DNA of 64,000 bases from Pseudomonas japonica (lineage in GTDB: Bacteria; Pseudomonadota; Gammaproteobacteria; Pseudomonadales; Pseudomonadaceae), in the NCBI RefSeq assembly GCF_013522925.1, contig NZ_JAAMQU010000002.1, positions 310,001-374,000 of the forward strand. The letters run 5' to 3'. Made by a program: the position numbers and the translations under genes. Shown here piece after piece: positions 47,434 to 56,592 of the stretch. Under the pieces are notes generated by a model. The model was given only the letters and a program-made list of their open reading frames with translations, had not been told where the DNA came from and ran no database searches. Positions within the stretch are counted from its first letter, which is position 1, and the number at the start of each line of letters is the position of its first letter.

Positions 47434-48351
47434 ATGGTTACCAAACTCAGGGGGAGTCTCGGTTCGCTTCGTGTTCATTCAGTGCTGTATGGGAATGATT
47501 TTAATCGCATACTGCAGACAGTACGGCATTTAAATCGCGCCGCCGACTTGGCAATCGCAGCAGATGTTTTTTCGTCAGTTGAAATTATCTACGGCGATTC
47601 ATCGCCGCAGCAGGTTATTGACGAACCAAGCTTAGATAAGATGCGGGAAGAAATGTATGCCTTGGCCGATGTCAATGTTGATTTTTTCAACGCTAATCTG
47701 GGCTCTGCGGGCGGGCATAACAGATTGTTAAAGCCTGCCGCGTCTGATTATGTACTTATAATGAATCCAGATGTCATGCTAGCTCCTGATGCTTTGATTG
47801 AGTTAGCTCGACCGTACTCCGAGAAGTCTGTAGGGCTTGTGGAGGCAAGGCAGCTGCCAATTGAGCATCCCAAAGAATATAATAAAGTTACAGGTGAAAC
47901 TGGTTGGGCTACGACGGCTTGTGCTCTGATGCCCAGGGACGTCGTAAACGAGATAGGAGGATTCGATAACGAGACGTTCTTTCTCTATTGCGATGATGTA
48001 GATCTTTCTTGGCGCATGCGGCTGGCTGGTTATAAGGTTATCTATCAACCATCCGCTTCGGTGTATCATGATAAGCGGTTAAGCACTACTGGTAAGTGGG
48101 CCCCCACCAACAGTGAGCAATATTACTCGGCCGAAGCAGCCATTCTTATGGCGCACAAATATTCGAGGCCTGATTTAGTATCGTCGCTTCTGCACTCCTT
48201 CGAAAGCTCGGAAAATCGAAACCTTACGGACGCAGCGGAAAAATACCATCAGCTTAAACAGGAAAATAAGTTGCCCGAGCCAATAGATCCTTCGCATAAA
48301 GTTGCGAGCTTCGAAGGCGACTTCTATACTAAACATCGATTCGGACTATAG
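47434..48351 (+). CDS. Glycosyltransferase family 2
   Basis: A 305-residue GT2 enzyme. ANLGSAGGHNRLLKPAASDYVLIMNPDVML contains the donor-binding part with a NPD in place of the DxD, as in the WbbL/GT2_RfbF-like rhamnosyltransferases, and FLYCDDVDLSWRMRLAGYKVIY carries the DDVDL-x-R catalytic segment. The donor is probably dTDP-rhamnose or a derivative. It begins one base after the epimerase stop, with AAAGGAATC inside the epimerase end as ribosome site. The first strand (RVHSVLYGND) is less canonical than in most GT2 proteins. Confidence 0.87.
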   Translation: MVTKLRGSLGSLRVHSVLYGNDFNRILQTVRHLNRAADLAIAADVFSSVEIIYGDSSPQQVIDEPSLDKMREEMYALADVNVDFFNANLGSAGGHNRLLKPAASDYVLIMNPDVMLAPDALIELARPYSEKSVGLVEARQLPIEHPKEYNKVTGETGWATTACALMPRDVVNEIGGFDNETFFLYCDDVDLSWRMRLAGYKVIYQPSASVYHDKRLSTTGKWAPTNSEQYYSAEAAILMAHKYSRPDLVSSLLHSFESSENRNLTDAAEKYHQLKQENKLPEPIDPSHKVASFEGDFYTKHRFGL

Positions 48352-48355
48352 ATTT

Positions 48356-50215
48356 ATGGGAACCTACGACAATCCCGTTTTTCACGATAATGTGTATGGT
48401 CACACTCTTGCGGTCATTGGCCGTAAGACTCGTGTTGAAGAAGGTCTGCATTTAGACATTGGCTGTAGTTATGCACGCTTAGGCGAGGCTGTAGAAGCGC
48501 AGCTGGAGCGTACATACGTCGGTTTTGATATTGATGACGAAGCCCTGGAAGCAGTGCGCAGTCGGGGATTACGAGCGCACAAACTTGATCTTAGTGATTT
48601 AGCCGCTGCGCGAGGGGTCTTGGATGATGCCATTGCTAGTGAAAAAGTATTATCCATCTCTATTCTAGACACTCTTGAGCATGTAGCTAATCCTTTGGAA
48701 GTTCTTATCTTTCTCAGGGAAGTGGCGCTAAAGTTTAACTGCCCTATTCTTGTAACAGTTCCAAACATGGCTCATAGGGATGTCGGATTCAAGTTGGCTT
48801 TCGGAGCTTGGGACAAAACTGAGAAAGGTTTGCTTGATAAAACCCATTTACAGTTTTTCAACGACAAAATCGTTTCAGATCTTCTGAGTCGTGCAGGTCT
48901 TCACGAAATAGATCGGTATGATGTATTGTTGGAGCAAAGTGATCAGCACTTTCCCACTTATCATCCCGCACTTGCTACATCCACACCTTTAAATAAATTT
49001 CTGCATAATTTAAGGGATGGCGTAGACGCCTCTGCTAGTGTAAACCAGTTTGTGAGGTTGTGTTTGCCTGGGCCAGTGGTGCCAGAGCCAGCCAAGTCGG
49101 AATCGCGCCCATTCTTATCTATTATTACCCGTACTCAAGGTCGGCGGCCTGATACTCTTCGGGACGTGCTATTATGCCTATCAGCGCAAACTGAACAAGA
49201 TTTCGAGTTGCTGATCATAGGCCATCGGTTGGATAAGGCTAGCCAGCTATTGGTCGAGCGATTGATTGACGACACGCATGCAACGTTTAGGAAAAAAGTT
49301 CGCTTTATCTTAGTTGATAAAGGCAATCGGACCGAGCCCTTGAACGTAGGTTTCAGTTCCGCTCGAGGGGACTATGTCGCAATCCTGGATGATGACGATA
49401 TTGTCTTGGCGAATTGGGTAGAGCATTTTAAAAGCCTCGCTGTCACCAATCCGGGTCGCGTACTTCGGGCGACTGCCGTAGCTCAGTCTTGGGAACCCGT
49501 TACTACGTTGCACGGCACTAAGAGCGTTCGCGCTGTGGGTGGGATGGAGACACGCTACCCAAACCATTTTGATTATTTTACTCACCTTATTCAAAATGAG
49601 ACCCCACCGGTTAGCTTGGCATTCCCTGCAGATTGTTTTCGCGCTTTGGGGTTGCGCTTCGATGACACGTTGACAACTACCGAAGATTGGGATTTCCTCA
49701 TCCGCACCGCGGCTATCTGTGGTGTAGGCTCTAGCCCGGAGATTACATCTATCTACCGGCAGTGGCATAGCGGTGAATCTTCCTTTACCGTCCATTCTTC
49801 CGAGGAGTGGACTGCCAATCATTATGCCATCTGGAAGAAACTCGACAGTCTTCCTCTGCTTTTAGATACCGGAGGCGCGACGAGGGTACGCCAATTGGTA
49901 ACCTTTTGGTTGGAGCGCTCCAACCAAGGTAAAGAGCAGCCGCTGCTTCCACTGCCTCACCCAGACTTAGAGGCTGAACAATATAAGAATGCGCTAAGAG
50001 ATCGCATTCACAATCGTCTGCACAGTAAAGCTTGGCGGATAACCTATCCCATACGCCTGTTCGGTATGCTGCTAGGCAGGCGGTTCTCTTATCCTCAGCT
50101 TTGGGCGATGGACGCTGCAGCGTTAGAGAACTATACAGCTCAACTGCAACAATCTAGCAGTATTCGAGTCGCCGAGAAGCTGAAACGAATAGCGTATAAG
50201 ATTGGCTTTCGTTAA
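48356..50215 (+). CDS. Fused SAM methyltransferase-glycosyltransferase (GT2)
   Basis: A 619-residue protein of two enzymes in one chain. Residues about 1-215 are a class I methyltransferase: LHLDIGCSYARLG binds SAM, then YVGFDID, and ISILDTLEHVANP. Residues about 250-500 are a GT2: FLSIITRTQGRRPDTL, ARGDYVAILDDDDIV with the DxD, and TTEDWDFLIRTA for the catalytic base. A C-terminal part of about 120 residues is of unknown role. In ABC-exported O-antigens a methyltransferase often caps the chain; a fused GT could add the last sugar. The ATG at 48356 follows the previous stop by 4 bases. Confidence 0.88.
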   Translation: MGTYDNPVFHDNVYGHTLAVIGRKTRVEEGLHLDIGCSYARLGEAVEAQLERTYVGFDIDDEALEAVRSRGLRAHKLDLSDLAAARGVLDDAIASEKVLSISILDTLEHVANPLEVLIFLREVALKFNCPILVTVPNMAHRDVGFKLAFGAWDKTEKGLLDKTHLQFFNDKIVSDLLSRAGLHEIDRYDVLLEQSDQHFPTYHPALATSTPLNKFLHNLRDGVDASASVNQFVRLCLPGPVVPEPAKSESRPFLSIITRTQGRRPDTLRDVLLCLSAQTEQDFELLIIGHRLDKASQLLVERLIDDTHATFRKKVRFILVDKGNRTEPLNVGFSSARGDYVAILDDDDIVLANWVEHFKSLAVTNPGRVLRATAVAQSWEPVTTLHGTKSVRAVGGMETRYPNHFDYFTHLIQNETPPVSLAFPADCFRALGLRFDDTLTTTEDWDFLIRTAAICGVGSSPEITSIYRQWHSGESSFTVHSSEEWTANHYAIWKKLDSLPLLLDTGGATRVRQLVTFWLERSNQGKEQPLLPLPHPDLEAEQYKNALRDRIHNRLHSKAWRITYPIRLFGMLLGRRFSYPQLWAMDAAALENYTAQLQQSSSIRVAEKLKRIAYKIGFR

Positions 50216-50225
50216 ATAGGAGAGA

Positions 50226-50259
50226 GACCCGTCTGGCAACTTTCTGGCGGGTCAATTTT
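50226..50259 (+). promoter_or_regulatory. Hairpin with T-rich tail directly before a glycosyltransferase start
   Basis: GACCCG (50226-50231) pairs with CGGGTC (50248-50253), followed by AATTTT and the ATG at 50260. It looks like a weak terminator. It also covers the region where a ribosome-binding site should be, so it could limit translation of the next gene. Confidence 0.5.
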
Positions 50260-51213
50260 ATGAATATAAGTATTGTGCTTTGTACATATAACGGTAGTCG
50301 CTATTTAAAAGCGCAGTTGGAAAGTATTGTCTCGCAGGAATGTCTAGTGATGGTGCAGATCATTATTTTCGATGACTGTTCCACGGACGGCACTCAAGAA
50401 ATCATAGAGGGCTATTCAAGCGTCTTTCGTGCCAAGGGCTGGAAAGTTTCTCTTCGCTATCGAGTTTTGAATGTTGGTTACATACAGAATTTTACCGACG
50501 CGATACTTCTCGCAGAAGGGGATGTAGTGCTATTTTCCGACCAAGACGACGTGTGGATGCCTAGCAGAATTCACGATGTACTGGTGCTTTTCAATACGGA
50601 CGTTGAACTGGTTCTGGTTCACTCAGATGCCGCATTGATTGATGCTAATGACCACTGTTTGGGTCGAACTATATTCGACCAGCTAAAAGTTTCTCCTTTT
50701 GAACGATATCTTCTCCATAGCGGGCAGCATGTCACTGCTTTTCTTAACCGGAATTTGGTGACAGGAGCTACGATGGCTGTAAGGCGGGACGTTTTGGCTG
50801 CTGCTTTACCTGTCCCCTCTGGCTGGATTCATGACGAATGGATTGCACTCTATTGCAGCTTGTTTGGAAAGTGCCTAACGCTCAGTCAGGGATTTATACG
50901 TTACAGAACGCATTCATCTAATACTGTAGGTTTGGGTGATCCAGCGCCCACTATACGGCGTTCCATTATTCGTGAAAATAAGCTGAAGTACATTGATAGT
51001 CGGTTGCAGAAATTAGACTTCGCACTGGCTCGCAAAGATATTAGCGGTGAAGCCTGTCGGACCCTGCTCAGTCATCGAGAATTTCTAGGATTGCGTGGGG
51101 ATACCATCAGGCTTCGCCTGCCGAGACGATTGTTGCGTCTTGTTATCTCTGCCCCTAGGTATTTTCGCCATCCTGGTGGATTTAAGAAACTTGTCTCGGA
51201 CGCTGTGTTCTAA
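50260..51213 (+). CDS. Glycosyltransferase family 2, rhamnosyltransferase-like
   Basis: A 317-residue GT2 enzyme. ISIVLCTYNGSRYLKAQLESI, FDDCSTDGTQEI and LFSDQDDVWMPSRI are intact, and HDEWIALYCSLFG gives the catalytic Asp region. The SDQDDVW motif is typical for rhamnosyltransferase-like enzymes. It is separated from the methyltransferase fusion by 44 bases containing a hairpin, so it may be expressed at a lower level. It is the last gene of the AT-rich cassette. After it a 174-base gap leads to a convergent GT2 gene. Confidence 0.88.
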   Translation: MNISIVLCTYNGSRYLKAQLESIVSQECLVMVQIIIFDDCSTDGTQEIIEGYSSVFRAKGWKVSLRYRVLNVGYIQNFTDAILLAEGDVVLFSDQDDVWMPSRIHDVLVLFNTDVELVLVHSDAALIDANDHCLGRTIFDQLKVSPFERYLLHSGQHVTAFLNRNLVTGATMAVRRDVLAAALPVPSGWIHDEWIALYCSLFGKCLTLSQGFIRYRTHSSNTVGLGDPAPTIRRSIIRENKLKYIDSRLQKLDFALARKDISGEACRTLLSHREFLGLRGDTIRLRLPRRLLRLVISAPRYFRHPGGFKKLVSDAVF

Positions 51214-51387
51214 TTCGTTAAGTACTCATAGATGTACCAATGGAGTGCCTTGTAAAGGGGCGCCCGGCCGGTCAGCTGGCATCGGAGTTAAACTTGGGCC
51301 GAAGTCCCAAATTTATCGCCGAGAGCGGCGACGCTAAATCCATTGCTTGCTTTATTCATAGCGTAATTGTGAAGAGCAAGCTCGGGG

Positions 51388-52347
51388 TCAAATCTTTCCT
51401 AAAAATGCACCAAGCAACAAACTGCACTGCCCAACCAAGGTCTGTCTGTACACGCCGGAGCGCCAAAGCGCCCACAGTCCCTTGAGTCCGCGGGTGCCAT
51501 GGCTTTGCTTGAACCATCGCAAAGCTTCTGCATCCTTCTGATTTAGCGGCGGCTGGAGCTGCTCCAGAATGCTCAGGTTTGCCTGGCTCCATTTGCGGAA
51601 CCGTCCCTGCAGCAACATGCCCAGGCGCTTGTAGCGAGCGGAAAGCTTCGTATTAGCCCCAATCACATTATGCGCATGCTGGCGATAGTCGAGCGCTGGC
51701 TGGGCATCATAGATGACCGGGCCGCTATACGCCGTCACAAGGAGATACGCCAGCCAATCGTGGGCGATAACGTGCGCTTCAGTTGGGAGCTTAGTCAACA
51801 GGCTTCTGGCCTGTGCATTGAGAAGCATTGTATTGGCGCCGGCCAAGCTTTGAACCAATGCGTTGCGAAACGACGGCCGACGGGAAAACAGCGGAGACAG
51901 CCCCAAGTAATGGCCTTGCTCGTCCACGAGCCTGCAGCGCCCGCAATACAGGGCGGGTTGGCCCGTGGCTTCGGCACGTTGCAGCGTGCTTAGTGAGTGG
52001 GCGAGCTTATTTGCATGCCATACGTCGTCCTGGTCGGCAAAGGCAAAGTAGTCCGCGTCAATTCCAGAATCGCAAGCCAATGACATGAAGTTTTCAGCGA
52101 AGCCCCGACCTGGGCCTCTGCGGATTGTCAGGCGGTCCCCCAATCTGGACCGATGCTCCTCCAATAGCCTAAGGGTGGCATCGGTTGAACCATCATCTGA
52201 GACTACGAGGAACCAGCGGTCGTAGGTCTGATCAATGATGGACTGGAGCTGTTCAGCGAGGAAAGCGGCGCCGTTGTAGGTGCACATTAAAATGGCCACA
52301 AGCGGTTGGCTTTCGGGAGGGGCTCCGCGCTGGTTGTCAAGCGTCAT
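51388..52347 (-). CDS. Glycosyltransferase family 2, WapR/MigA-like
   Basis: A 319-residue GT2 enzyme on the opposite strand to the rest of the locus. LVAILMCTYNGAAFLAEQLQSI, VSDDGSTDATLRLL and FADQDDVWHANKL are canonical, and HDWLAYLLVTAYSG is the acceptor-side motif. The N-terminal pattern resembles the rhamnosyltransferases WapR and MigA that add rhamnose to the Pseudomonas outer core. Base composition is back to GC-rich, unlike the cassette it faces. The start MTLDNQRG at 52347 is favoured over an in-frame start at 52473, which would add 42 unusual residues. Donor and acceptor are inferred. Confidence 0.85.
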   Translation of the reverse strand: MTLDNQRGAPPESQPLVAILMCTYNGAAFLAEQLQSIIDQTYDRWFLVVSDDGSTDATLRLLEEHRSRLGDRLTIRRGPGRGFAENFMSLACDSGIDADYFAFADQDDVWHANKLAHSLSTLQRAEATGQPALYCGRCRLVDEQGHYLGLSPLFSRRPSFRNALVQSLAGANTMLLNAQARSLLTKLPTEAHVIAHDWLAYLLVTAYSGPVIYDAQPALDYRQHAHNVIGANTKLSARYKRLGMLLQGRFRKWSQANLSILEQLQPPLNQKDAEALRWFKQSHGTRGLKGLWALWRSGVYRQTLVGQCSLLLGAFLGKI

Positions 52348-52585
52348 GCTTTGGTATTTTCCCGTTAGTTGAACAGGTATTGCTGCAACTGATGGGGGCA
52401 GCATAAAACCTTGTAAATCATACCAGAACCCGGCCGATGGCTTCGACCTGTACTGGCTAGCTAGGTAAGGCACATACCGGAGCTAGATGATTCAAGGGTG
52501 GTAATGTCTGCCGGGCCCGGCTTATCCTTCCAGATTGCAAAGACTCTACGGGGGAATTACCTATGTACAGATGCCTCACCGCATG

Positions 52586-54583
52586 ATGCTGACTGCACTA
52601 CGGTCGCGGCTGATCAACCTCCCGCGCCGTCAAAAGCGCTTGATGCAGGTTACGACGGACGTGGTACTGGTCTGGCTTGCGCTGTACCTGGCGTTTGTGG
52701 TGCGCTTGGGCATCGATGACGCGGGTAATCCCTTTGCGAGGCATACTTGGCTATTCATTACGGCCCCGCTTTTCTCAATCCCAATCTTCATCCGCTCTGG
52801 CATGTACCGTGCCGTGATGCGCTATTTTGGCAACGACGCGTTGATGGCCATCGCCAAGGCCGTATCACTGTCATCACTGGTGCTCGCATTGGCCGTTTAC
52901 TGGTACAGCGACCACAAAGTCATCGTGCCGCGCTCAATCATCTTCAACTACTGGTGGATCAGCCTTGTGCTCACTGGTGGCCTGCGCCTGGCAATGCGGC
53001 AGTTCTTCCATGGGGATTGGTTCATGGGCTTGCAAGGCGTGCCCCGGATGCGGCGTGACCAAGGCCTGACCAAGGTCGCCGTCTATGGCGCAGGGGTTGC
53101 AGGAAACCAGTTGGTGGCCGCGCTTCGGCTTGGCCAGCGCATGCGCCCAGTTGCGTTCATTGACGACGATTCCACAATTGCTAACCGCGTGATCTCAGGC
53201 TTGGCCGTTTACAAGCCCAAGCACCTGGAGCAGATGCTTCGTGAAACCGGCGCCACGGAAATCCTGCTGGCGCTGCCTTCGGTAAGCCGCTCCCGGCGAC
53301 GGGAAATCCTCGAGTACCTAGAGGGCTTCCCGTTGCACGTTCGCAGCGTTCCAAATTTCTCGGACCTGGCGGCTGGCCGGGTAAGCGTTCAGGACCTGCA
53401 GGAAGTGGACATCGCTGACCTGCTGGGCCGTGATGCCGTGCCGGCGCAAGAGGAACTGCTTGCACGCTGTATCACGGATCGTGCGGTAATGGTGACTGGC
53501 GCCGGTGGATCGATCGGCTCAGAGCTGTGCAGGCAGATCGTCGCGCTTCGGCCCAGGGTGCTCATCCTGTTCGAGCACAGCGAGTACAACCTTTATGCAA
53601 TCCATCAGGAGTTGTCTGCGCTGATGGAGCGCACCGGGATCGCTGCGCAAGTGTTGCCTGTGCTCGGCTCCGTACGAAACCCCGAGAAGCTGTTCGACGT
53701 GATGCGCACCTGGAGCGTTGACACGGTGTATCACGCCGCCGCCTATAAGCACGTGCCCATCGTTGAGCACAACGTGGCCGAGGGCGTCTGGAACAATGTG
53801 ATGGGTACGCTGTTTACCGCGCAGGCGGCGGTACGCACCAATGTCGCGAACTTCGTGCTTGTGTCAACGGACAAGGCTGTGCGCCCAACCAACGTGATGG
53901 GGAGCACCAAGCGCATGGCGGAAATGATGCTGCAAGCGCTCAGCCGCGAGGTCGCGCCGGTGTTGTTCCAGGATTCGGCTCGGGTGTCCCAGGTCAACCG
54001 AACACGCTTCACCATGGTTCGTTTCGGGAATGTGCTCGGGTCGTCAGGCTCGGTCATCCCGTTGTTCCACAAGCAGATCCGCGCGGGTGGACCATTGACG
54101 GTGACCCATCCGAAGGTCACCCGTTACTTCATGACCATTCCCGAGGCGGCGCAGTTGGTTATCCAGGCGGGTTCCATGGGGCAGGGGGGGGATGTGTTCG
54201 TGCTGGACATGGGCGAACCGGTGCGGATCGTGGAGCTTGCCGAGAAGATGGTACGGCTGTCGGGCTTGTCGGTACGCTCCGAGAAGAACCCCCAAGGCGA
54301 TATAGCTATCGAGTTCACTGGGCTACGACCAGGAGAGAAGCTGTACGAAGAGCTGCTCATTGGGGACAACGTTGCTACGACTCGCCACCCGATGATCATG
54401 TGCGCCCAGGAGGATGCATTGGGGTGGGAGGCTTTGAAGGGCGGTTTGCAGTCCCTTCTGGATGCCTTGCAGGCAGATGACTACGTGCGTGTGCGTTATG
54501 TACTCAGAGAGCTGGTGAGTGGCTATGCCCCTTCAGACGAGATTGTCGACTGGAAGCATTTGCAGCAGAGGCGTGACCCTTGA
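52586..54583 (+). CDS. wbpM: UDP-N-acetylglucosamine 4,6-dehydratase WbpM
   Basis: WbpM makes UDP-4-keto-6-deoxy-GlcNAc, needed for FucNAc/QuiNAc-type O-antigen sugars. The protein has about four N-terminal membrane helices, a nucleotide-binding segment (VAVYGAGVAGNQLVAAL) and the C-terminal dehydratase domain with VTGAGGSIGSELC and the unusual Ser-Met-Lys triad (VSTDKAVRPTNVMGSTK). The ATG at 52586 (MLTALRSRL) gives 665 residues, the length of the P. aeruginosa enzyme; in-frame ATGs at 52571 and 52583 are alternatives and no clear ribosome site decides. wbpM closes the O-antigen locus in many pseudomonads. Confidence 0.95.
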   Translation: MLTALRSRLINLPRRQKRLMQVTTDVVLVWLALYLAFVVRLGIDDAGNPFARHTWLFITAPLFSIPIFIRSGMYRAVMRYFGNDALMAIAKAVSLSSLVLALAVYWYSDHKVIVPRSIIFNYWWISLVLTGGLRLAMRQFFHGDWFMGLQGVPRMRRDQGLTKVAVYGAGVAGNQLVAALRLGQRMRPVAFIDDDSTIANRVISGLAVYKPKHLEQMLRETGATEILLALPSVSRSRRREILEYLEGFPLHVRSVPNFSDLAAGRVSVQDLQEVDIADLLGRDAVPAQEELLARCITDRAVMVTGAGGSIGSELCRQIVALRPRVLILFEHSEYNLYAIHQELSALMERTGIAAQVLPVLGSVRNPEKLFDVMRTWSVDTVYHAAAYKHVPIVEHNVAEGVWNNVMGTLFTAQAAVRTNVANFVLVSTDKAVRPTNVMGSTKRMAEMMLQALSREVAPVLFQDSARVSQVNRTRFTMVRFGNVLGSSGSVIPLFHKQIRAGGPLTVTHPKVTRYFMTIPEAAQLVIQAGSMGQGGDVFVLDMGEPVRIVELAEKMVRLSGLSVRSEKNPQGDIAIEFTGLRPGEKLYEELLIGDNVATTRHPMIMCAQEDALGWEALKGGLQSLLDALQADDYVRVRYVLRELVSGYAPSDEIVDWKHLQQRRDP

Positions 54584-54645
54584 AGGCCGATGAGCCTGCG
54601 CAGGAAGCCACGCACCCGGCTGCTGACAGACCTGATGCTTGAAGC

Positions 54646-54912
54646 TCAATGCACCTGCGCCGGCATCTCCACCGGCGCATACGCAAACTTGCTCAACGGC
54701 TTGACCCAGTACCGTTTGTAGTCCGCCTCGCTAGGCGGCACGGGCTTTTCGTTGAACCAGCCCGAAGGGTGCCGCAGCTCGGCACGGTAGGCGTCCCATT
54801 CCATCTTCAACGCCGCTTCCCTGGCGGTGGCTTCGTTCTCGAACCAGCCCAGTACGTAGGCTTCGCCGTATTCCCGGCCGTGCTCGATCAGCAAATAGAT
54901 GTCGTTGTTCAT
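54646..54912 (-). CDS. Small hypothetical protein
   Basis: An 88-residue acidic soluble protein with no signal or membrane segment. It starts MNNDIYLLIEHGREYGEAYVLGWF and has aromatic-rich segments (HPSGWFNEK, YKRYWVKPLSKFAY). No known motif is recognised. The start at 54912 is preceded by GGAGATTCCCC read on its strand, a fair ribosome site. It is convergent with wbpM, 62 bases away, and outside the O-antigen operon. The 205-base gap up to the lactonase gene holds promoter DNA only. Confidence 0.65.
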   Translation of the reverse strand: MNNDIYLLIEHGREYGEAYVLGWFENEATAREAALKMEWDAYRAELRHPSGWFNEKPVPPSEADYKRYWVKPLSKFAYAPVEMPAQVH

Positions 54913-55117
54913 GGGGAATCTCCGTCAATCAGCGGCGTTCGGTAGGCCTTGTTCTGGTTTCGGCTAGCGCTCTCCTTCACTTTAGACACCCCTTTGCAAA
55001 GTGGTGCAATGGAAACGTCACCTTCTGTTACACGCCCCGGATCAGCGGCAGAGGTTGAGTGCGGTGCCGAGTGGTCATAGGATGACTGCCTATCTGACTG
55101 CCTGCCGAGGGACCGCC

Positions 55118-56173
55118 ATGAGCTATGCCTACATTTCCAGCCCCAACGATGGGCTGATCACCCATTACCACCTCAATGACGAAACCGGTGAGCTGAGCCT
55201 GGTTGAGCAGCTTACAGCGGGGGAGAAGGTGAACGCGTTGTCGCTGTCCCCGGACGGCAGCACCCTCTACGGCGCGCTGCGCGGCCAACCACCAAAGGTG
55301 GTGAGCTTCAGCGTGGACGCCGGCAGCGGCAAGCTCACACGCCGTGCCGAGGCACCACTTGGCGCGGGCCTATCGTATATGGCCACCGATCGCCAAGGCC
55401 GCTTCCTGTTTGGCGCTTCTTACGGGGAGGACGTGGTAACCCTGCAGCCCATTGACGACGAGCTCCAGGTACTGGAGGCGATCCGCAAATACCCAAGCGG
55501 CCTGCATGCGCATTCGGTGCGTACAGACCCAAGCAACCGCTTCGTATACGCCTGTGTACTGGGTGTCGATCGCGTGCTGCAATTCACCCTGGATGCCCAA
55601 GCGGGTGAATTACAGCCGATTGAAGAAGGGTTTGTAACGGTCGATGAGAACACCGGCCCGCGTCATATGGCCTTCTCCGAAGATGGCCGTTACATGTACG
55701 TGGTTGGTGAGATGAGCGGCACGGTGATCTCCTTTGCCATCGACGCGCAAACCGGTGCGCTCACCCAAATTGGCGTTGAAAGCGGCATCCCTGCGTCGCT
55801 CAACCTGAGCGAAGGCCTTGTGCGGGACAGCCGCAATAATAACTTGGCCGATGACCCTACACCCCGCGTGTGGTGTGCAGACATCCGCCTGGTGCCGGGC
55901 GGGAAGCTGCTGTATATCACCGAGCGCACCACCAGTTCGGTGAGCGTGTTCGAAGTGGCAGACGGTGGCCAGCTGAAATACCTCGACAACCATAAGCTCG
56001 AAGAGAAGCAACCGCGCAATATTGCTGTGTCGCCTAACGGGCAGTGGCTGATTGCCTGTGGTGAGCTGAGCAAGGTGGTGGGCACTTATCGCATTCATCC
56101 AGACGGTAGGATCGCCCGCGTGAGCCAGGCCCCTTCAGGGGACGGCGCGCTGTGGATCGAGGTGCTCGGCTAA
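55118..56173 (+). CDS. Beta-propeller lactonase family protein (6-phosphogluconolactonase-like)
   Basis: A 351-residue seven-bladed beta-propeller protein. Repeating blades (LSLSPDGSTLYGAL, MATDRQGRFLFGASYGE, MAFSEDGRYMYVVGEMSG, IAVSPNGQWLIACGE) are easy to follow. Members act on 6-phosphogluconolactone or related lactones, without the Pgl/DevB type fold. No signal peptide, so cytoplasmic. The ATG at 55118 (MSYAYISSPND) matches the family; an in-frame upstream start would add 39 residues of unrelated sequence. Monocistronic in appearance. The substrate is not proven. Confidence 0.85.
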   Translation: MSYAYISSPNDGLITHYHLNDETGELSLVEQLTAGEKVNALSLSPDGSTLYGALRGQPPKVVSFSVDAGSGKLTRRAEAPLGAGLSYMATDRQGRFLFGASYGEDVVTLQPIDDELQVLEAIRKYPSGLHAHSVRTDPSNRFVYACVLGVDRVLQFTLDAQAGELQPIEEGFVTVDENTGPRHMAFSEDGRYMYVVGEMSGTVISFAIDAQTGALTQIGVESGIPASLNLSEGLVRDSRNNNLADDPTPRVWCADIRLVPGGKLLYITERTTSSVSVFEVADGGQLKYLDNHKLEEKQPRNIAVSPNGQWLIACGELSKVVGTYRIHPDGRIARVSQAPSGDGALWIEVLG

Positions 56174-56277
56174 CACGGAAAACTTCGCTAACAGCTGTAC
56201 ACTGGTATTCGATTTCAGCTCCGCTAAGGTAGGTGCACGGCTCATGACGTGCCGTGCAACCTGTCAAGGAGCATTCC

Positions 56278-56592
56278 ATGCGCAAGACTATCCTTTCTTC
56301 CATTCTCCTCGCTGCACTGGCTATCACTCCGCTCGCCGCCCAGGCCAATACCACCAGCACCGCACCCACGCCCTCCGCTGCGGCCATGGCCCAGAGCCTG
56401 GTCAATCTGAACACGGCGGACGCCACTACCCTGCAGAAGGAGCTTGCCGGCATTGGCGCGGCGAAAGCCCAGGCCATCGTCGCGTTCCGTGAACAGAACG
56501 GCGCCTTCACATCGGTAGACGAGCTGCTTGAGGTGCAAGGGATCGGGAAATCCCTGCTGGACAAGAACCGCGACCGCCTCGCTGTTAAATAA
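56278..56592 (+). CDS. ComEA-family helix-hairpin-helix DNA-binding protein
   Basis: A 104-residue exported protein. The signal peptide (MRKTILSSILLAALAITPLAAQA) is followed by a Thr/Ala/Pro-rich linker and a C-terminal double helix-hairpin-helix domain (VNLNTADATTLQKELAGIGAAKAQAIVAFRE...LLEVQGIGKSLLDKNRDRL). ComEA proteins bind DNA in the periplasm during natural uptake; in pseudomonads this short form is common and its role is not always shown. The ATG at 56278 has AAGGAGCATTCC ahead. It stands alone. Confidence 0.9.
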   Translation: MRKTILSSILLAALAITPLAAQANTTSTAPTPSAAAMAQSLVNLNTADATTLQKELAGIGAAKAQAIVAFREQNGAFTSVDELLEVQGIGKSLLDKNRDRLAVK

